Assembly (NCBI GenBank): GCA_026394025.1
Contig: JAPKZC010000837.1
Coordinates: 1 to 11,807 of the forward strand
DNA length: 11,807 bases
DNA from: Candidatus Solibacter sp.
Lineage (GTDB): Bacteria; Acidobacteriota; Terriglobia; Bryobacterales; Bryobacteraceae
Direction: 5' to 3'
Under the pieces are notes generated by a model. The model was not told where the DNA came from. It saw only the letters and a list, made by a program, of their open reading frames with translations, and did not search any database. Position numbers and translations under genes: made by a program. Below are positions 1 to 6,765 of the stretch, in pieces; within the stretch, counting starts at the first letter, position 1, and the number at the start of each line of letters is the position of its first letter.

Positions 1-1
1 G

Positions 2-1327
2 GCGCCGGCGCCGCCACCTTCGACCGCTCCAGCCGGTGTGGCAGGCGGCAGCGAGGTGTATCGCATCGATCCCGATGGCGCGCCGCGGCGGGTGTGGGGA
101 CACGCGCAGGACGTGGTGTACGCCATCGCCTTCGACGCCACCGGCCGCGCGCTGCTCGGCGCGGGCAACAAGGGCAACGTCTACCGCATCGAATCGCCCA
201 CCTTATATACATCGTTGCTTGTGCTGCCCGCAACCCAGGTCACGGCGTTCCAGGCGGGCCGCAATGGCCGTCTGTATGCGGCCACGGGGAATACGGGCAA
301 GGTGTACGAGATTGGTCCCGGGCTGGAGCGCGAGGGCTCCGTCGAAAGCGACGTCTTCGATTCCGGAATGTACTCATTGTGGGGCCGCCTCAGCTTTGAG
401 GCCAACCTCAACGGCGGACAGGTCGCCATGGCCACGCGCAGCGGCAACCTGGACCGGCCGCAGAAGAACTGGAGCGCGTGGGCCGCGGTGCCGGCCGGAG
501 GCAAGGGCGGCCGCGTGGGCTCTCCGGCGGCGCGTTTTGTGCAGTGGAAAGCGACGCTGACTGGCGGATCGCCTGAACTCGATTCGGTGGATGTGGCGTA
601 TCTGCCCAAGAACCTGGAGCCGCGCATCGACGAGATCGAGGGGACGCCGGCGAACTACCGTTTTCCGCCCGCGTCCCCGCCGCTGATCGCCTTCCAACCG
701 ACGCTCTCTCTGCCGCCGATCGGTAAGCGCTCGGGTTCCGGCAGCGGTTTGTCGATGTCCCTGGACGGCACTCCGGCGATGCAATTCGCCAAAGGCTTCA
801 TCGGCACGCGCTGGGCGGCATCGGACCCCAACGGAGATCCGCTGGTGTTCACGGTGGAGATCCGCGGCGTTGGCGAGACTGAATGGAAGCTGCTGAAGGA
901 CAAGGTGTCGGAACGCTACATCTCCTGGGATTCCACGGCCTATCCGGATGGCGAGTATCGCGTGCGGGTGACGGTGTCGGATGGGCCGGGGAATCCACCG
1001 GCGGAGGCACTCACGGCGCGCATGGAGAGCAGCCCGTTCTGGATCGATAACACGCCGCCGAAGGTCACGGCGCTAGTGGCCGCGCGCGCGGCTGGCAAGC
1101 TGCAAGTGAAGTGGCACGCCGCCGACGCGCTCAACAATATCGCCAAAGCGGAGTACTCGCTGGATGGCAGCGAGTGGAAGGTGGCGGCTCCCGTGACGCG
1201 CCTCTCCGACTTCACGGAACTGGATTACGAACTCAATCTTGATGCCGGCGCCGGTGAGCATACGGTGGCCGTGCGGGTGGAAGACGAGTATGGAAATCAG
1301 GCGGTGGAGAAGACGGTGGTGAGGTAG
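2..1327 (+). CDS. Beta-propeller / Ig-like domain protein, 5'-truncated by window edge
   Basis: The reading frame is open from base 2, so the true start lies upstream and 442 residues are visible. The GTG at 38 would begin a protein in mid-domain and is probably not the start. The visible part begins with a Pro/Ala-rich linker (about residues 1-12), followed by three propeller-like repeats of the type 'AIAFDATGRALLGAGNKGNVYRI' and 'RLYAATGNTGKVYEI' (to about residue 105). A beta-sandwich-like stretch follows, containing W-S-A-W and F-V-Q-W-K. Next come a Pro/Ser/Gly-rich spacer (about 215-245) and two Ig/fibronectin-like segments with 'ASDPNGDPL', 'DGEYRVRVTVSDG', 'IDNTPPKV' and 'VRVEDEYGNQA'. 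Such sequences are typical of exported proteins, but the export signal is not visible. No catalytic motif was seen and the function is unknown. The gene converges on prmC, with 59 bp between the stop codons. Confidence 0.8.
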   Translation, partial: APAPPPSTAPAGVAGGSEVYRIDPDGAPRRVWGHAQDVVYAIAFDATGRALLGAGNKGNVYRIESPTLYTSLLVLPATQVTAFQAGRNGRLYAATGNTGKVYEIGPGLEREGSVESDVFDSGMYSLWGRLSFEANLNGGQVAMATRSGNLDRPQKNWSAWAAVPAGGKGGRVGSPAARFVQWKATLTGGSPELDSVDVAYLPKNLEPRIDEIEGTPANYRFPPASPPLIAFQPTLSLPPIGKRSGSGSGLSMSLDGTPAMQFAKGFIGTRWAASDPNGDPLVFTVEIRGVGETEWKLLKDKVSERYISWDSTAYPDGEYRVRVTVSDGPGNPPAEALTARMESSPFWIDNTPPKVTALVAARAAGKLQVKWHAADALNNIAKAEYSLDGSEWKVAAPVTRLSDFTELDYELNLDAGAGEHTVAVRVEDEYGNQAVEKTVVR

Positions 1328-1349
1328 GTGCGGGGGAAGCAACCGCACC
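1327..1349. terminator. Possible hairpin between convergent genes (no T-tract)
   Basis: A perfect 7-bp inverted repeat, GGTGCGG (1327-1333) and CCGCACC (1343-1349), with a 9-nt loop begins at the last base of the upstream stop codon. It sits in the 59-bp gap between two convergent genes, where a bidirectional terminator would be expected. No run of T follows on either strand, so intrinsic termination is uncertain. Confidence 0.3.
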
Positions 1350-1386
1350 GTAATAACCCGCACGGCCGGAGGCACAGGACGGCGCT

Positions 1387-2211
1387 TTACACCACGCGCG
1401 CCGCGATCACGCGCGGGATGCCTGCCAGGTCCGGCACCACGCGCACCGAATCCCAGCCGGCCAGCAGTGCTTGCACGTGACCGAGACTGGTGAAGCCGAG
1501 TTCCATGATCAGCCAGCCGCCGGGCCTCAGCACTCGCGGGGCGTCTTCCACGATGCGGTCGTACAACTCGAAGCCGGTCTGTCCGGCGAATAGCGCCACG
1601 TGGGGCTCGAAATCGCGCACTTCGCGCTGTAAGCCCTCGCGCTGGGTGAGCGGCACGTAGGGCGGGTTGGACACGATCAGATCCAAAGTGCCGGCGCCCA
1701 CGGCTGCCATCAGATCACAGACCACGATATGCACCGGCGCGCCCAGGCGAGCGGCGTTATCTGCCGCCACTGCGGCGGCGACAGGCGAGATCTCCGTCGC
1801 CCAGGTGTCAACGCCCATCTCCAGTTGCAGCGTGACCGCCAGCGCGCCAGAGCCGGTGCCGACATCCAGCACACGGCGGGCGCCGCGCGCCAGCTCCAGC
1901 GCGACTCCCACCACGTGCTCGGTCTCCGGCCGCGGAATCAGCACATCCGGCGTCACCCGGAAATCGCGGCTGTAGAATTCCTGATGCCGGGTGATGTACT
2001 GCGTCGGCTTGCCGCCGAGCCTTTCGTGCAGGTAACGGCCGTAGTGCAGCCATTCCAGTTCGCTCAACTCCTGCTCGGGGTGGGCGAAGAAGTAGACGCG
2101 CTCCACCCGCATGGCGTGAGAGAGCAGCACTTCCGCCGTGAGCCGCGGCACGGCGATTCCAGCATCCTCCAGAAAGCGCGCGCCCTGCTGCAACGCGGTG
2201 TGCACCGTCAT
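1387..2211 (-). CDS. prmC: Release factor glutamine methyltransferase PrmC (HemK family)
   Basis: PrmC transfers a methyl group from S-adenosylmethionine to the amide nitrogen of the glutamine in the GGQ motif of class 1 release factors, which improves peptide release in the cytoplasm. The protein has 274 residues, a normal family length. It shows an N-terminal helical release-factor-binding region (about 1-80), LIPRPETE at 91-98, the SAM-binding DVGTGSG at 116-122, the signature NPPYVPL at 182-188 that holds the substrate glutamine, and the C-terminal DLAGIPRV at 261-268. The ATG at 2211 starts 7 bp after the prfA stop codon, so enzyme and substrate are encoded side by side. No clear Shine-Dalgarno sequence precedes the ATG, and translational coupling to prfA is likely (inference). 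Confidence 0.96.
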   Translation of the reverse strand: MTVHTALQQGARFLEDAGIAVPRLTAEVLLSHAMRVERVYFFAHPEQELSELEWLHYGRYLHERLGGKPTQYITRHQEFYSRDFRVTPDVLIPRPETEHVVGVALELARGARRVLDVGTGSGALAVTLQLEMGVDTWATEISPVAAAVAADNAARLGAPVHIVVCDLMAAVGAGTLDLIVSNPPYVPLTQREGLQREVRDFEPHVALFAGQTGFELYDRIVEDAPRVLRPGGWLIMELGFTSLGHVQALLAGWDSVRVVPDLAGIPRVIAARVV

Positions 2212-2218
2212 ACGGCGG

Positions 2219-3307
2219 TTAGACGGCCGGTCCCTGCTCCGCCTGCTGTTTCATCTTTTCGCCCTGGTAGTGGGCAATCAGCGCATCGAAGATGGCATCC
2301 ATCTTGCCCTCCATCACGAAATCGAGCTGATGCAGCGTCAGCCCAATGCGGTGATCGCTCACACGATTCTGCGGGAAGTTGTAGGTGCGGATCTTTTCGC
2401 TGCGGTCACCTGAACCCACCATGCTCTTACGCTCCGCGCCCAGCACCGCTTGCTGCTTTTCCAACTCCAACTCGTAGAGCCGCGAACGCAGCACGCGCTC
2501 CGCCTTGGCGCGGTTCTTGATCTGCGATTTTTCGTCCTGGCAGGAAACTACCAGACCGGTGGGCAGGTGCGTGATGCGCACCGCCGAATATGTCGTGTTG
2601 ACGCTTTGACCGCCAGGACCGGAGGAACAAAAAGTGTCGATGCGGATGTCCTTAGCCTCGATTTTGACCTCGACTTCGTCGGCTTCCGGCAAGATCGCCA
2701 CCGTAATGGCCGAGGTGTGCACGCGGCCCTGCTGTTCCGTCACCGGCACGCGCTGCACCCGGTGCACGCCGCTTTCGTACTTCATTTTGGCGTAGACCTT
2801 GGTGCCCGTTACCAGCGCGATCACTTCCTTAAGTCCGCCAATGCTGGACTCGCTGGTAGAGGTAACTTCCATTTTCCAGCCCTGGGACTCCGCATAGCGC
2901 GAGTACATGCGGAAGACCTCGGCCGCGAACAGCGTGGCCTCGTCACCACCCGTGCCGGCGCGGATTTCGAGCACGACGTTTTTGTCGTCGTTGGGATCTT
3001 TGGGCAGAAGCAGAACCTTGAGTTCTTCCTCGATCCGCACCTTCTCGGGTTCGAGTTCCGCAATTTCCGCTTCCGCCATGGACTTCAGATCGGGATCCTG
3101 CTCCTGGAGCATGGGGCGCGCCTGGGACAGGCTGTCTTCGACCTTCTTCCATTGGCGGTACTTCGCCACAATATCGGAGAGCTCACTCTGCGCCTTGGTG
3201 ATCTTGCGGTATTGGTCCGCGTCGCTAATGATGGCCGGATCGGCCATTTGCTGTGTGAGCTCGTCAAAACGCCGGTCGAGCTGATCGAGCTTCGAGGCAA
3301 GATGCAT
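2219..3307 (-). CDS. prfA: Peptide chain release factor 1 (RF1)
   Basis: RF1 reads UAA and UAG in the ribosomal A site and triggers hydrolysis of peptidyl-tRNA. From the ATG at 3307 the protein is 362 residues, the usual RF1 length. Its start MHLASKLDQLDRRFDEL matches the family N-terminus. The frame stays open upstream to 3385, but that extension would overlap the DUF1385 gene by about 70 bp and adds an Arg-rich segment not expected in RF1, so I rejected it. The codon-recognition tripeptide is PVT at 188-190, a P-x-T motif that marks RF1 rather than RF2 (SPF). The catalytic GGQ is at 232-234 within 'SSGPGGQSVN'. No RF2-type programmed frameshift is visible. The gene lies between DUF1385 and prmC with 7-bp gaps on both sides. 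No good Shine-Dalgarno sequence is seen before the ATG. Confidence 0.97.
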   Translation of the reverse strand: MHLASKLDQLDRRFDELTQQMADPAIISDADQYRKITKAQSELSDIVAKYRQWKKVEDSLSQARPMLQEQDPDLKSMAEAEIAELEPEKVRIEEELKVLLLPKDPNDDKNVVLEIRAGTGGDEATLFAAEVFRMYSRYAESQGWKMEVTSTSESSIGGLKEVIALVTGTKVYAKMKYESGVHRVQRVPVTEQQGRVHTSAITVAILPEADEVEVKIEAKDIRIDTFCSSGPGGQSVNTTYSAVRITHLPTGLVVSCQDEKSQIKNRAKAERVLRSRLYELELEKQQAVLGAERKSMVGSGDRSEKIRTYNFPQNRVSDHRIGLTLHQLDFVMEGKMDAIFDALIAHYQGEKMKQQAEQGPAV

Positions 3308-3314
3308 GGGGAAT

Positions 3315-4265
3315 TTATGCGATAACCAGTTGGCCGCCCTGCTGCGCTTCGAGCGCCATGGCGCCCTCCAGCGCGCGGATGGCAACCGCCGTCTGGTCGT
3401 CGGCCGGCGGTTTGGTGGTGATGCGTTGCAGCCACAGGCCGGGCGCCGTCATGGTGGACAGCACCGAGCCGCGCCGCTTGGCGGCGAAGCGGATGAATTC
3501 GTAGCTGACTCCCGCAATCAACGGCAACAGCGCGATGCGGGACAGGAGTTTGGCCAGAAAGCCGTCGAACGGAATGAACGTGTAGAACACGATGGAAACG
3601 ATGATGACCACGAACAGGAAGCTGGTGCCGCAGCGCGGATGGTAGGTGGTGAACTTCTGCGCATTTTCCACAGTCACCGGCAAGCCGGATTCGAAATTGA
3701 AGACCACTTTATGTTCCGCGCCGTGAAACTCAAAGACGCGGTGGATATCCTTCATCAAAGACAAGGCGAACATGAAGAGGACGAAGACCAGCATGCGGAC
3801 GACGCCATCGGTCAGATTGAACGGGATGCGCCCGCCCAGCGCCGGATAAATGCCCTTCAGCCAGGTGGCGATGTACAAGGGAATGAACTTGTACATGAAA
3901 ATGAACATGGCGAGCGAGAAGATCAGGTTGGCGGCAAGCACCCAGCCTGGGAGTTCCTTGGCCTCCTTATTCTTTTTCTTCTCCTCCTTCTGGATATCTT
4001 CCAGCGAAACGTCCGCCGAGAACTTGAGCGCCTTCATGCCAAGCGACATCGCCTGATACAGCGTTCCCATACCGCGGAAAACCGGGTATTTGAAGATCTT
4101 GTGCTTGTCGGCCATCCTGGGGAGCGGCATCTCCTCGGTCACAATTTCCCCGTTGGCTTTACGAACCGCCACGCAGTAGCTGTGGGGGGCCCGCATCATG
4201 ACACCTTCCATGACGGCCTGTCCGCCGACGAGGGTGGTTTCCTCGCCGCTCTCCAGGATCGGCAT
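3315..4265 (-). CDS. DUF1385 family integral membrane protein (YqhQ-like)
   Basis: This is a conserved membrane protein of unknown function, often found beside prfA and prmC in bacteria, as here. From the ATG at 4265 it is 316 residues. Family motifs are GGQAVMEGVM at 14-23, HGAEHK at 181-186 and HPRCGT at 209-214. The conserved His and Cys residues suggest a metal site or catalysis (inference). Likely membrane segments are about 108-131, 155-172, 215-232 and 240-258. A Lys/Glu-rich stretch at 91-104 precedes the first. The frame continues upstream to a TTG at 4322 and a GTG at 4310. I prefer the ATG because it leaves about a dozen residues before GGQAV, as in relatives, and because the predicted transcription start lies near 4321. 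It is probably the first gene of the operon with prfA and prmC. Confidence 0.9.
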   Translation of the reverse strand: MPILESGEETTLVGGQAVMEGVMMRAPHSYCVAVRKANGEIVTEEMPLPRMADKHKIFKYPVFRGMGTLYQAMSLGMKALKFSADVSLEDIQKEEKKKNKEAKELPGWVLAANLIFSLAMFIFMYKFIPLYIATWLKGIYPALGGRIPFNLTDGVVRMLVFVLFMFALSLMKDIHRVFEFHGAEHKVVFNFESGLPVTVENAQKFTTYHPRCGTSFLFVVIIVSIVFYTFIPFDGFLAKLLSRIALLPLIAGVSYEFIRFAAKRRGSVLSTMTAPGLWLQRITTKPPADDQTAVAIRALEGAMALEAQQGGQLVIA

Positions 4266-4327
4266 TAGCTGGGTGTGGGTGAAAAGACGGAAATACGTGC
4301 GTAGAGACACAGACCCTCTCAAATTTC

Positions 4328-4336
4328 ATTATACCA
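4328..4336 (-). promoter_or_regulatory. Extended -10 promoter for DUF1385-prfA-prmC
   Basis: Read on the minus strand, these bases are TGGTATAAT, a perfect sigma-70 TATAAT with the extended TGn element, in AT-rich surroundings inside GC-rich DNA. The -35 position 17 bp upstream (4351-4356, TCAGGC on the minus strand) is poor, which an extended -10 can tolerate. The predicted start is near 4321, giving a leader of about 55 nt before the ATG at 4265. It lies in the short gap after the permease stop, which separates the housekeeping operon from the accessory block. Confidence 0.6.
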
Positions 4337-4340
4337 GTCA

Positions 4341-4368
4341 CCTCTTAGACGCCTGAGCTGCCAAGAGG
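4341..4368. other. Inverted repeat between permease gene and operon promoter
   Basis: CCTCTT (4341-4346) and AAGAGG (4363-4368) form a 6-bp inverted repeat around a 16-nt spacer. It lies directly upstream of the extended -10 at 4328-4336 and covers the -35 position, and it is also just past the permease stop. It could be a weak terminator for the permease transcript or a regulator site. There is no T-tract, and chance is a real possibility. Confidence 0.2.
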
Positions 4369-4389
4369 ATGCACGCCGTACGCGCCAAC

Positions 4390-5778
4390 CTATGCCGCTC
4401 GCCCGCGCCGGTACACCCATTCGCCCGCCGCGTTGATCATGCCCACGCCGCCGCCCACCTTCGCTGCAAAGATGCCGGGCTGCGCCACCACCTGCAAGAC
4501 CACCGCGAGAAGCGTCACGCCCACGGCCGTGCACGCGCCAATTTTCAGCCATACGGGCGCATGCTCCCCATCCAGGCGGCCCCACAGCACCACCGCGAAC
4601 ATGGTCAGGTAGTACAGCCCCGAGCACGCCATCCCCGCGCCCACCAGTAGCTGCGTTGCCTCCTGCTCGCCTACCCGCACCAGGCTCAGGGCGCCGAGCA
4701 CGACGCACGCCGACACAACCATGAGCAGACTCCGCACCGGCGTCTTGAAGCGCGGATGCAACTGGCTGAACCACCCCGGCAGCAGACCGTCCCACCCTGC
4801 CACCATGGGCAGCCGCGAGACCTGCGCCACGCACGCCACGGTCTGCGTGAAGTAGGCAAACAGAAGCGCCAGGATGGCCGCACCGCTGAGCACCGCCACC
4901 GTGCGCGAGGCGTGCAGCGACGCCCCCAGAATCTGCGCCATCGGCGCGATCAAGTCGATCTTGTCCTTCGGCGTGTAGGCCAGCATGGCGCACGTCCCCA
5001 GAATGTACAGCAGCGCGATGCCCGGCCCCGCAATCCACACCGAGCGCGCGATGTTGCGTTCCGGCGTGTGGCACTCCCCGGCGAAGATCGCCACCTGCTC
5101 GAATCCGCTCAGCGCGTTGAAGGCGATCTTGCTGAACAAGTTCACGGTCATCAGCGTCAGGGCCGGAAATGCCAGCGTCAGCGTGGGCTGCGCCAGTGGT
5201 TCGCCGCGCAACAGGCGCAGCGCCAGCAGTCCGATAATCAGCGCGTAGAGCGCGATCACCAGCGCCCCGCCGGTGGAGGTGATCCAACGCGCTAGGTGCA
5301 GACCGCGCACATTGACCCATAGCACGATGGCGAAGAAGGCGACGTTCAGTCCCAGGATCAGCGGCTTGTGACTGGTCATCCACGCGGCGCCCGGCCCCAG
5401 CAGGTAGGACAGGCTGTTGGCCACCAAAGACCCGCTGGTGGCGTACATCAGGACCAGGAAGAACGAGTAGTTCCACGCCGATTGAAACCCCGCGAACGGC
5501 GAGAGCCCGATCTTGGCCCACTGATAAATGCCGCCTTCGAGCGGCAAGCGCCGGCTCAAGTAAATCACCGTACCCGCCAGCGGGAAGTAGAACAGCACGA
5601 TGGCCGCCATCCACAACACGACGTGCGACCCGCCGAGTTTCGCCGCGTAGCCGATCCACGGCAGCCCGACAATCAGCAGCACCTGAAGCAGTACCAGGTC
5701 CGGCAGCCGCAGTTCCCTTTTCAGCGACGCGCTCTGCCGCTCGGTGCGCTCGATGTCACTTCTCTTGAGGGGCGCCAC
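4390..5778 (-). CDS. APC superfamily amino acid permease-type transporter
   Basis: This is an inner-membrane secondary transporter of the amino acid-polyamine-organocation superfamily, with 462 residues and roughly 12 hydrophobic segments. Family landmarks are the unwound first helix region GLPWIG at 38-43, PLEGGIYQWAK at 79-89 after helix 2, and GFEQVAIFAGECHTPERNI at 225-243, covering helix 6 and the following loop. SRLPMVAGWDGLLP at 321-334 followed by HPRFKTPV at 341-348 is the typical loop before helix 9. The substrate cannot be read from sequence: amino acids, amino sugars or another amine are all possible. The start is GTG at 5778, directly after the TAA of the DUF1080 gene (5779-5781). 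No Shine-Dalgarno sequence was found, so translation probably depends on termination of the upstream gene. A very long open frame in another register of the same strand is a GC-driven shadow. Confidence 0.88.
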   Translation of the reverse strand: MAPLKRSDIERTERQSASLKRELRLPDLVLLQVLLIVGLPWIGYAAKLGGSHVVLWMAAIVLFYFPLAGTVIYLSRRLPLEGGIYQWAKIGLSPFAGFQSAWNYSFFLVLMYATSGSLVANSLSYLLGPGAAWMTSHKPLILGLNVAFFAIVLWVNVRGLHLARWITSTGGALVIALYALIIGLLALRLLRGEPLAQPTLTLAFPALTLMTVNLFSKIAFNALSGFEQVAIFAGECHTPERNIARSVWIAGPGIALLYILGTCAMLAYTPKDKIDLIAPMAQILGASLHASRTVAVLSGAAILALLFAYFTQTVACVAQVSRLPMVAGWDGLLPGWFSQLHPRFKTPVRSLLMVVSACVVLGALSLVRVGEQEATQLLVGAGMACSGLYYLTMFAVVLWGRLDGEHAPVWLKIGACTAVGVTLLAVVLQVVAQPGIFAAKVGGGVGMINAAGEWVYRRGRAA

Positions 5779-6708
5779 TTATTTCTTGGGAACCTGGACG
5801 GTGATGTTGCGGTACTTCATGCCGCCGGTGTGGTCGCCCTGTATGAAGAATGGGCCGGGTTCGCCTTCGTTGGAATCGAGCGCCCCGCCTGTGGTGCCGG
5901 CGATCTCCTGGTTGTCGATCGTCCTGACGCCGTTGCGCACCACCGTCAGCCAACGGCCCACCAAAGTGATGTCGAAACCCTCCCACTTGCCCGGCATGCG
6001 CGGCAATTCCACCGACGGCGCGAGCATGCTGTAGACGCTCCCGATGCTGTGAAACTTGTCGTTGGCGTCCACCTTCTCGTATTCCACCTGGACTTCGTAG
6101 CGGCCTCGCAGGAAGATCCCGCTGTTGCCTTCCTCCGGGCAGTTGAACTCAATGTGCAGTTTGAAATCGTCGAACTTGCGCGTGGTTTGCAGGTTGGCGC
6201 CCTTGGCTTCGTTGACCAGTTCCCCGCCCTTCACCGTCCAGCGATTGGCCAACGCCGGATTCGTGGGCTCCCATCCGTTGAGATCCTTGCCGTTGAAGAT
6301 CGGCTCGGCGGCGGTCCACGCAGTTGGCGGATTGCGCTTGAGCAGCGGCGCGCGCACGCCTGCCAGGTCCGCGAACACATCGGCGCCGCGCTTTTCGACG
6401 CCGGTCAGTTTGCCGTCCTTCACGTCGAGATCCCATGTGGTGGTGCCGTTCTCCCACTGCAAGCTGAGATGCATGCCTGCCACTTTGACCTGCCTGGCGT
6501 AGAACGCGCTGCCGGAACGCGGCTGTATGCGGACTGCGGTGGCGCCGTCCTTCACGCCCACCTCCATCCAGTCGGGATAGGCTTTCACGGTTGCGACTTT
6601 CGGTGTGACCGCCAGGTCCCATCGCCCGCTGAACGGGCCGGCCTTCTGGCCAAAAGCGGGCAAAAGGGCCGCCCCGGCGAACAGACAAACAAGGCTGAAT
6701 GATTTCAT
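5779..6708 (-). CDS. Secreted DUF1080 (3-keto-disaccharide hydrolase-type) protein
   Basis: The protein is 309 residues with a cleavable signal peptide (about 1-20, ending AFG before Q), so it acts outside the inner membrane. A small beta-rich N-terminal domain (about 25-125) is followed by a DUF1080 jelly-roll domain (about 135-307). Landmarks are IFNGKDLNGWEP at 137-148, WTVKGGELV at 157-165, NSGIFLRGRYEVQV at 195-208, KWEGFDITLVG at 241-251 and GPFFIQGDHTGGMKYRNI at 285-302. Some DUF1080 proteins hydrolyse 3-keto-glycosides and many lie in glycan-use loci; activity on any particular sugar here is not shown. The ATG at 6708 has AGGG about 7 nt upstream, a modest ribosome binding site. Its stop codon abuts the permease start. 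The upstream gene ends 57 bp away on the same strand, so a three-gene transcript is plausible. Confidence 0.87.
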   Translation of the reverse strand: MKSFSLVCLFAGAALLPAFGQKAGPFSGRWDLAVTPKVATVKAYPDWMEVGVKDGATAVRIQPRSGSAFYARQVKVAGMHLSLQWENGTTTWDLDVKDGKLTGVEKRGADVFADLAGVRAPLLKRNPPTAWTAAEPIFNGKDLNGWEPTNPALANRWTVKGGELVNEAKGANLQTTRKFDDFKLHIEFNCPEEGNSGIFLRGRYEVQVEYEKVDANDKFHSIGSVYSMLAPSVELPRMPGKWEGFDITLVGRWLTVVRNGVRTIDNQEIAGTTGGALDSNEGEPGPFFIQGDHTGGMKYRNITVQVPKK

Positions 6709-6765
6709 GTAAGCCCTAGTTTATCGAAATCGCCGGTCTGGCAGCGCGTGCGGTTACTGGTGCGG

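Noticed and set aside
3308..3385. 26-codon upstream extension of RF1
   Set aside because: It overlaps the end of the DUF1385 gene and does not resemble RF1. The ATG at 3307 gives the normal length and N-terminus.
2450..4268. Two long plus-strand open frames (291 and 320 residues) antisense to prfA and DUF1385
   Set aside because: They mirror strongly conserved genes and have shadow-like composition. There is no start signal of note.
4319..5659. 446-residue open frame on the minus strand overlapping the permease gene
   Set aside because: It is rich in Arg, Gly and Ala with no recognisable motif and lies in another register of a clear membrane transporter gene. It is a product of GC-rich codon positions.
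5368..6702. 444-residue plus-strand open frame antisense to the permease and DUF1080 genes
   Set aside because: It spans two real genes in antisense, has Arg/His/Gln-rich composition and shows no family motif. The minus-strand proteins are clearly real.
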